A DNA stretch of 64,000 nucleotides, taken from contig CAJTGJ010000004.1 in NCBI GenBank assembly GCA_910575695.1, forward strand, positions 62,001 through 126,000, read 5' to 3'. Within the stretch, counting starts at the first letter, position 1; each line of letters starts with the position of its first letter. This document shows positions 59,143 through 64,000 of this stretch, piece after piece. The notes beneath the pieces are model-generated. The model did not search any database, was not told the origin of the DNA, and worked only from the letters and a program-made list of their open reading frames with translations. A program made the translations under genes and the position numbers. This DNA comes from Oscillospiraceae bacterium (GTDB lineage Bacteria > Bacillota > Clostridia > Oscillospirales > Oscillospiraceae).

Positions 59143-60894
59143 ATGAACACAGTCAATATCAAAATCAACGGCTACAGCTATACCATGAAGCATGGGATCA
59201 CGATTCTGGACGCATCCTTTGAAACCATGAAGTTTCAGCGGGAGTATTTGCAGCAGCCCATCCCCACTCTTTATTACCTGAAGGGCGTTGTGGATGTGGA
59301 CGATTCCGGCGTCTGCGTGGTGGAAGTTGACGGCAAGCTGGTCAACGCCTCCACCACCCGCATCCACGAGGGGATGGAGATCCAGACCCGCAGCGAAGCG
59401 GTGATGGGTGCACGGAGGGAGGCGCTGGCAAAGATCCTGGCGATCCACAACAAGTCCTGTGTCTATTGTATGCGCTCCACCCAGTGTGAGCTGCAAAACC
59501 TGCTGCATGAGTACGGCTTCACAGACGAGGAGGAGCTGCCCATGAGCAGCATCCAGCCCCTGGATCTCTCTTCAGTGGTGCTGGTGCGGGACAATAACAA
59601 GTGCATCCGCTGCAAGCGCTGCGTCAATGTATGTGCCAAGGTGCAGGCCGTCTCCGCCATTGCCGCCACAGGTACTGGTTTGGACACCAGCATCGAGCCC
59701 GCGTCCCCGAAGGGCCTGGCCGCGGCCAGTTGTGTCAACTGCGGCCAATGTGTGGCCGTGTGCCCTGTGGGTGCACTGACCGAAAAGCTCCAATGGGAGC
59801 TGGTGAAGGAAGCCATTGCCGACCCGGATAAGTTTGTGGTGGTCCAGGTGGCGCCGGCTGTCCGGGCCGCCCTCGGAGAATCCTTTGAGTTCCCTGTGGG
59901 TGTTGACACGGAGGGCCGTATCGCCGGTGCGCTGCGGCGGCTGGGTTTCGATAAGGTGTTTGACACCAAGGTTGCCGCCGACCTGACCATCATTGAGGAG
60001 GCCAATGAGCTGGTCGAACGGGTCAAGAACCATGGCGTACTGCCGATGCTGACCTCCTGCTGTCCCGGATGGGTCAAGTACGCGGAGCATTTCTACCCGG
60101 ATATGCTGGATAACCTCTCCACCTGTAAGTCCCCCCATACGATGTTTGGGGCGCTTATCAAGTCCTGGTACGCGGAAAAAATGGGCATCCCCAAGGAGAA
60201 AATTGTCACGGTCAGCGTTATGCCCTGCACAGCAAAGAAGTTCGAGATCACGCGTCCCGACGAGTGCGGCGCGGGGGTGCCGGACGTGGACTATGTGATC
60301 ACCACCAACGAGCTTGGGAAAATGCTCAAGGACGCGGAGATCCAGCTGGAAGCGATTTCGCCGTCGGAGCGCTTTGATGAGCCGCTGGGGGATGGCACCG
60401 GCGCAGGCGTCATTTTCGGTGTGACGGGCGGCGTTATGGAGGCTGCTCTGCGCACGGCTGTGGAGAAACTGACCGGGAAGCCGCTGGAGAAGCTGGAATT
60501 TGTGGACGTGCGCGGCATGAACGGTATCAAAGAGGCCGCCTATGAGCTCAACGGCACAACGGTGAAGGTGGCTGTGGCCTCCGGACTTGCCAATGCCAAC
60601 GCGCTGCTCACAAGAATCAAAAACGGTGAGGCGGACTATCAGTTTGTAGAGGTTATGGCCTGTCCCGGCGGCTGTGTCAACGGCGGCGGGCAACCCCACC
60701 AGCTGGCGGCTATGAGGGCCCTGCAGGACATTCCCGCCATGCGCGCGGCTGCGCTTTATCGCAGCGATGACCGCAGCGCGGTCCGGAAATCTCATGATAA
60801 CCCGGCGCTGAACAAGATTTATGCCGAGTATATCGGGGAGCCTGGCGGAGAGACGGCCCATAAGCTGTTCCACACAAGCTACATCATGCGGTAA
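59143..60894 (+). CDS. [FeFe] hydrogenase, lacking the N-terminal [2Fe-2S] ligands
   Basis: This 583-residue protein has H-cluster motifs TSCCPGWVKYAE, MPCTAKKFE and EVMACPGGCVNGGGQP. Upstream are two [4Fe-4S] sites (CIRCKRCVNVC, CVNCGQCVAVC) and the His-Cys cluster region (HNKSCVYCMRSTQC). In the N-terminal ferredoxin-like domain three of the four [2Fe-2S] cysteines of clostridial HydA are replaced (Tyr44, Ser55, Ser70; only Cys58 remains). The enzyme reduces protons with ferredoxin electrons or the reverse. It follows the flavoprotein directly, suggesting electron exchange with it. Confidence 0.93.
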   Translation: MNTVNIKINGYSYTMKHGITILDASFETMKFQREYLQQPIPTLYYLKGVVDVDDSGVCVVEVDGKLVNASTTRIHEGMEIQTRSEAVMGARREALAKILAIHNKSCVYCMRSTQCELQNLLHEYGFTDEEELPMSSIQPLDLSSVVLVRDNNKCIRCKRCVNVCAKVQAVSAIAATGTGLDTSIEPASPKGLAAASCVNCGQCVAVCPVGALTEKLQWELVKEAIADPDKFVVVQVAPAVRAALGESFEFPVGVDTEGRIAGALRRLGFDKVFDTKVAADLTIIEEANELVERVKNHGVLPMLTSCCPGWVKYAEHFYPDMLDNLSTCKSPHTMFGALIKSWYAEKMGIPKEKIVTVSVMPCTAKKFEITRPDECGAGVPDVDYVITTNELGKMLKDAEIQLEAISPSERFDEPLGDGTGAGVIFGVTGGVMEAALRTAVEKLTGKPLEKLEFVDVRGMNGIKEAAYELNGTTVKVAVASGLANANALLTRIKNGEADYQFVEVMACPGGCVNGGGQPHQLAAMRALQDIPAMRAAALYRSDDRSAVRKSHDNPALNKIYAEYIGEPGGETAHKLFHTSYIMR

Positions 60895-60932
60895 CACCGC
60901 AGACTTTTCCTAAAACAAACCAAAAAGTATTG

Positions 60933-60970
60933 GTGCAATTCATGCGGCAATACTGCCGCATGAATTGCAC
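60933..60970. repeat. 17-bp perfect inverted repeat in the operon
   Basis: GTGCAATTCATGCGGCA and TGCCGCATGAATTGCAC around ATAC, between hydrogenase and thiolase-like genes. No T-run follows, so it is a candidate processing, stability or regulator site rather than a terminator. Confidence 0.7.
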
Positions 60971-61015
60971 TCCAGTGACCAACGATGATGTATGAAATCA
61001 GACAGGAGGATCGTA

Positions 61016-62314
61016 ATGAGCTTTAACGATAATGTTCCAAAACTGAAACCCTATTCCAGAAGTGTATCCATCATTGGCGTAGGCGCCACTCCCTTTGTGC
61101 GGATTTTGGATGATCCGTCCGTCAACGGCCTGTGTGAGCCGGAGCTTTTCGCGTATGCGGCCCGTGACGCGATGAAGGACGCCGGGGTGGACGGCAGTGA
61201 CGTGGAGTTTTTTATCCATGGTCAGGCGGGTCCGGGCTGGACCAGCAACTATGCCACCCCCAATATGCATGTGGCCAACTGGATCGGCATGAAGGCCAAA
61301 GGCTCCTACCACCACAGCGAAGCCTGCGCCACGGGATATGTGGCCTTGGAAACCGCGGTACAGTTGGTGGCCTCCGGCCAGTACGACATGGTGCTGAGCG
61401 GATGCATCGAGACGCCCTATTCTATCGCTTATCCCACCCGCGTCCTCACCAAGCGGCGCTTTGGCACCGATGCAATTTTCCATGAGACCCTTTGTTCCAC
61501 CCTGCCCAGGGACTACACCCTGTTCACCCGTGGTGCCCTTCCTTTCAACTCCGAATCCTGGTTGGATTACTACGTCAAGGAAAACAACATCAGCCCGGAG
61601 GACGTGGACGCATTTATGACGGCGCTTTCCATCAACTGCCGCCGTGCCGCTGTGCTGAACCCCCTGTCCACCATCACCAGCAAGACCTATGACGAGCTGG
61701 CCGCCGAGGCCGGTATGGATTCGGCCTATGAGTACCTCCACTCCAAGTTCAACCCGCTGATCGGCAAATATATGCGCGGTTCCCATTTTGAGCAGCGCTG
61801 CGATGGCGCCGCCGCTGTGATTGTCTGCCCGACAGAAATGGCGTACAAGTACACGGATCATCCCATTGAGGTGCTGGGTGTGGGCCATTCCTGCCTTGAG
61901 AACGGCAACCCCAAGCTCGAGATGATTGCGACCATGAATTCTTATCGGCAGATGAAGGAGCTGACCGGCCTGACCGGGGCGGATATGGATCTGTTCCTGA
62001 CCAACGATTTCTATAACCAGTCTGAGATGCTGGCTGCCGAGGTCTGTGAATATCTGCCTGCCGGAGAGGGTTGGAAGTACGTGCGGGACGGACGGATCGC
62101 ATTTGATGGAGACCGTCCGGTGAACTCCAACGGTGGGCGCTGCCATTATGGCCACGCGGCGGGCGCGTCCGGCCTGCACGACCTCTATGAAGCCGTGCGG
62201 CAAATGCGCGGCGAAGCCGGAGCCACACAGGTGAAGCATGATGTAAAGCGGGCCATGCTGCGTGGGTTCGGCGGCGCGCAAAACCTGCTGAATATTATGC
62301 TGGAGAAAAAGTGA
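61016..62314 (+). CDS. Thiolase-like (SCP-x type) enzyme
   Basis: This 432-residue protein (ATG 61016, AGGAGG) has the active-site Cys in HHSEACATGYVALETAVQLV and the C-terminal NSNGGRCHYGHAAGASGLHDLYEAVRQMRGEAG (thiolase His-x-x-x-G-x-x-G region). Thiolases of this subgroup work in complex with DUF35 proteins, and the next gene encodes one. It could cleave or form a 3-ketoacyl thioester or transfer an acyl group; direction and acyl group unknown. Confidence 0.85.
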   Translation: MSFNDNVPKLKPYSRSVSIIGVGATPFVRILDDPSVNGLCEPELFAYAARDAMKDAGVDGSDVEFFIHGQAGPGWTSNYATPNMHVANWIGMKAKGSYHHSEACATGYVALETAVQLVASGQYDMVLSGCIETPYSIAYPTRVLTKRRFGTDAIFHETLCSTLPRDYTLFTRGALPFNSESWLDYYVKENNISPEDVDAFMTALSINCRRAAVLNPLSTITSKTYDELAAEAGMDSAYEYLHSKFNPLIGKYMRGSHFEQRCDGAAAVIVCPTEMAYKYTDHPIEVLGVGHSCLENGNPKLEMIATMNSYRQMKELTGLTGADMDLFLTNDFYNQSEMLAAEVCEYLPAGEGWKYVRDGRIAFDGDRPVNSNGGRCHYGHAAGASGLHDLYEAVRQMRGEAGATQVKHDVKRAMLRGFGGAQNLLNIMLEKK

Positions 62315-62333
62315 GATGGGAGGAAACGCTGTC

Positions 62334-63404
62334 ATGACAAAGTATGATTTGAAGCCGATCGTAAAGACCTACTATGACGCGCTGGAAGAAGGCACAATCC
62401 TTGGTCGAAAGTGCCTGCGGTGCGGTCATATTGAGTTCCCCCCGTTCCTCTGCTGCAACACCTGCGGCTGCCTGGATACCGAGTGGATCGATTTGACGAA
62501 TATGCGGGGCGTGGTAAAGCAGGCGCTGCCCACAAAGGGCGCTTTTGGAGATCCGGATTTCCGCGCTCAGCACGGCGACTACTTCGCTGTTGAGGTGGAC
62601 GTCCCCGGTGTTGACCCCTTTAACACAAGTTTGCTGCACGTGGACTATGACAAGTATGCGGAATTTGATAAAGCTGTCAGCGAGCAGCAGATTGTGGTCA
62701 AGCCGTTGCTGATCCAGGATGAGGATGTCAAAGTCGTGGTGTGGGAGATCGATGGCGAGAGCGAGTTCAAGAAGATTCCTGAATTGAAGCCTGTGAAGAA
62801 GGCCGCAGAGCCTGCGGCGGAGCTGGGCAAGGCTTCCTCGCAAGCTGATGTGGATGACGAGGTAGCCCAAGCAGTGATTGACTGCGCGGCGGGGGCGTAT
62901 GGTGTAGACAAGGCGGCTATTACACTGGATACCGACATTCGTGAGGATCTCTCCAACGAATCCATGAAGATGATCGTGATGATTTCCGAGATCGAAGACC
63001 GGCTTCAGGTCACTATTGAGATTCAGGAGGCCAGCCTGCTGAATACCGTCGGCGAGTTTGTTGCCAAGGTGAAGGAGCGGAAGGGAATCGCTGTCGATCC
63101 AAGGCCGGTTAATACGAAGAAAGAGCCCACAAGCAAGCAGATCCCGGCAAAAGCGGCTGCCGCTCAAATCGAAGACCCTGTGGCCCAAGCAGTGATTGAC
63201 TGTGCGGCGGGGGCGTATGGTGTAGACAAGGCGGCTATCACACTGGATACCGACATCCGCGAGGATCTCTCCAACGAATCCATGAAGATGATCGTGATGA
63301 TTTCCGAGATCGAAGACCGGCTTCAGGTCACCATTGAGATTCAGGAGGCCAGCCTGCTGAATACCATCGGCGAGTTTGTTGCCAAGGTGAAAGAGAGGCT
63401 TTAA
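62334..63404 (+). CDS. DUF35 OB-fold protein fused to two acyl carrier domains
   Basis: The start at 62334 (GGGAGG) gives 356 residues. Residues about 1-150 are DUF35: rubredoxin-like zinc ribbon RKCLRCGHIEFPPFLCCNTCG and an OB-fold (RGVVKQALPTKGAFGDPDFRAQHGDYFAVEVDVPG). After an Ala/Lys linker come two acyl carrier domains, each AQAVIDCAAGAYGVDKAAIT...DIREDLSNESMKM, where the Ser of NES is the phosphopantetheine site. The two ACP units differ by one residue (TV/TI) over more than 70. The DUF35 part should bind the thiolase-like enzyme and so present the carriers to it. Confidence 0.9.
   Translation: MTKYDLKPIVKTYYDALEEGTILGRKCLRCGHIEFPPFLCCNTCGCLDTEWIDLTNMRGVVKQALPTKGAFGDPDFRAQHGDYFAVEVDVPGVDPFNTSLLHVDYDKYAEFDKAVSEQQIVVKPLLIQDEDVKVVVWEIDGESEFKKIPELKPVKKAAEPAAELGKASSQADVDDEVAQAVIDCAAGAYGVDKAAITLDTDIREDLSNESMKMIVMISEIEDRLQVTIEIQEASLLNTVGEFVAKVKERKGIAVDPRPVNTKKEPTSKQIPAKAAAAQIEDPVAQAVIDCAAGAYGVDKAAITLDTDIREDLSNESMKMIVMISEIEDRLQVTIEIQEASLLNTIGEFVAKVKERL
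62862..63398 (+). repeat. Tandem near-identical ACP coding units
   Basis: 62862-63080 is repeated at 63180-63398, spaced 318 bp, with only about seven base differences, almost all in third codon positions. This points to a recent duplication or gene conversion. Confidence 0.92.
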
Positions 63405-63406
63405 GC

Positions 63407-64000
63407 ATGAGCTTTATTGATTCCATTTTTGAAAAGGCAAAGGCCAACCTGAAGACCATTGCAATCCCCGAATATGATAACGATTACATGATGAAGGCCG
63501 CAGTGAAGGCGCATCAGGATAAAATTGCGAACATTCTCCTGGTCGGTCCTACTGCCGAGATTCAAAAGCGGGCGGAGGCGCTGAACCTGGACATCACCGG
63601 GATGAATATTGCGGACCCGGAGGATGCGGACTATACGAAAGCGCTTCTGGATCGCTATGCCGCTTTGCCCGAGAAGGTGATGCCGCGGAGCTTTATTGCC
63701 AAGCGGATTTCCAGCCCGCTGTATCTTGCGGTGTTGATTGAGGCAGTGGGGGATGCGGATGGTACGCTGGCCGGGGTCAATGCCACTACATATGAGTTTA
63801 TCATGGCGGCTAACAGCACCATTGGCCTGAAGCCTGGTGTTTCCACAGCGTCCGGTGTTTTGATCGTGGAGGCGGAGGACTTCGACGGACTGCAGGGCAC
63901 CTGCTTTGGTATGTCCGATGGCGCGGTCTGCATTTCCCCCACGGTGGAACAGCACGCTAATATTGCCATTTCCTCCTGCGAGACATTCCGGGCCATTACG
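63407..64000 (+). CDS. Phosphotransacetylase/phosphotransbutyrylase-family enzyme (cut by window end)
   Basis: The first 198 residues: MSFIDSIFEKAKANLKTIAIPEYDNDYMMKAA, ILLVGPTAEIQKRAEALNLD, AVGDADGTLAGVNATTYEFIMAA and FGMSDGAVCISPTVEQHANIAISSCETFRAIT match the PTA/PTB fold. It interconverts acyl-thioester and acyl-phosphate and supplies the substrate of the butyrate kinase at the other end of the operon. Starts 3 bases after the ACP gene stop. Whether it uses CoA or ACP thioesters cannot be seen. Confidence 0.88.
   Translation, partial: MSFIDSIFEKAKANLKTIAIPEYDNDYMMKAAVKAHQDKIANILLVGPTAEIQKRAEALNLDITGMNIADPEDADYTKALLDRYAALPEKVMPRSFIAKRISSPLYLAVLIEAVGDADGTLAGVNATTYEFIMAANSTIGLKPGVSTASGVLIVEAEDFDGLQGTCFGMSDGAVCISPTVEQHANIAISSCETFRAIT

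Noticed and set aside
57297-59168. 623-codon minus-strand frame opposite the flavoprotein
   Set aside because: The plus-strand frame has a full FAD-binding fold and operon context; the antisense frame has none.

Overview
The window looks like a chromosomal segment of a GC-rich anaerobic gut Clostridia bacterium (Oscillospiraceae/Flavonifractor-like; inferred from the ICE-type conjugation genes, butyrate kinase, [FeFe] hydrogenase and codon use, not from a marker gene). About two thirds is mobile DNA and the right-hand quarter is a metabolic cluster.

(1) Outer integrative/conjugative element, minus strand, from before base 1 to about 43 kb. Read in its transcription direction: RepA-type replication initiator (42.9 kb), small ORF, two-domain ParB-like protein with a 13-residue repeat array, PAPS-reductase-like protein, DUF3560 and DUF3846 proteins, ArdC-like antirestriction protease and an 80-aa protein. 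After an interruption it continues with a 35-aa ORF, two ICE proteins, MobC, relaxase, a PcfB-like protein, a catalytically dead ArdC-like protein, an adenine methylase, then a surface module: anchored protein, sortase, CAP protein and a giant Cna-B adhesin that runs off the left edge.

(2) Nested element, about 11.96-35.63 kb, plus strand, inserted between two genes of the outer operon. It carries ParB-like protein, ArdA, PcfB-like, VirD4-like coupling protein, Maff2, VirB6/TrbL-like, SpoVG-domain protein, DNA methylase, PrgI, VirB4 ATPase, NlpC/P60 hydrolase, DUF4315/DUF4366 proteins, MobC, relaxase, AT-rich cargo, a sigma-like regulator and a large serine recombinase beside the right attachment site. 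The two ends carry the inverted short sequence TTCCTAATAGGAG.

(3) Each element has its own dispersed palindrome. Family A (arms AAATGCGTCTCAC / GTGAGACGCATTT, 9 copies) occurs only in outer-element DNA. Family B (arms TTTGGGACA / TGTCCCAAA around a 3-bp A/T spacer, 15 copies) occurs only in the nested element. Both sit mostly at gene junctions and sometimes inside reading frames. This strict partition, with one ParB-like protein per element, is the most intriguing unexplained pattern here. Each element also has one copy of a ~150-nt highly structured non-coding element.

(4) 43-52.5 kb: remnants and accessory genes: a broken group II intron reverse transcriptase, a possible immunity protein, a 3' fragment of tRNA-Ala(CGC), an isochorismatase-family hydrolase, nitroreductase, HipA-like kinase, and a second serine recombinase with TnpW-like, AbrB-like and sigma-like genes.

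(5) 52.9-64 kb: a PucR-type regulator and AcpS run divergently from an operon of butyrate kinase, acyl-ACP thioesterase, ferredoxin, fumarate-reductase/AprA-like flavoprotein, [FeFe] hydrogenase, thiolase-like enzyme, a DUF35-ACP-ACP fusion and a phosphotransacetylase-family enzyme (cut by the window end). The dedicated carrier protein and AcpS suggest an acyl-carrier-protein-based acyl pathway ending in acyl-phosphate and ATP, coupled to hydrogen; its substrate is unknown.
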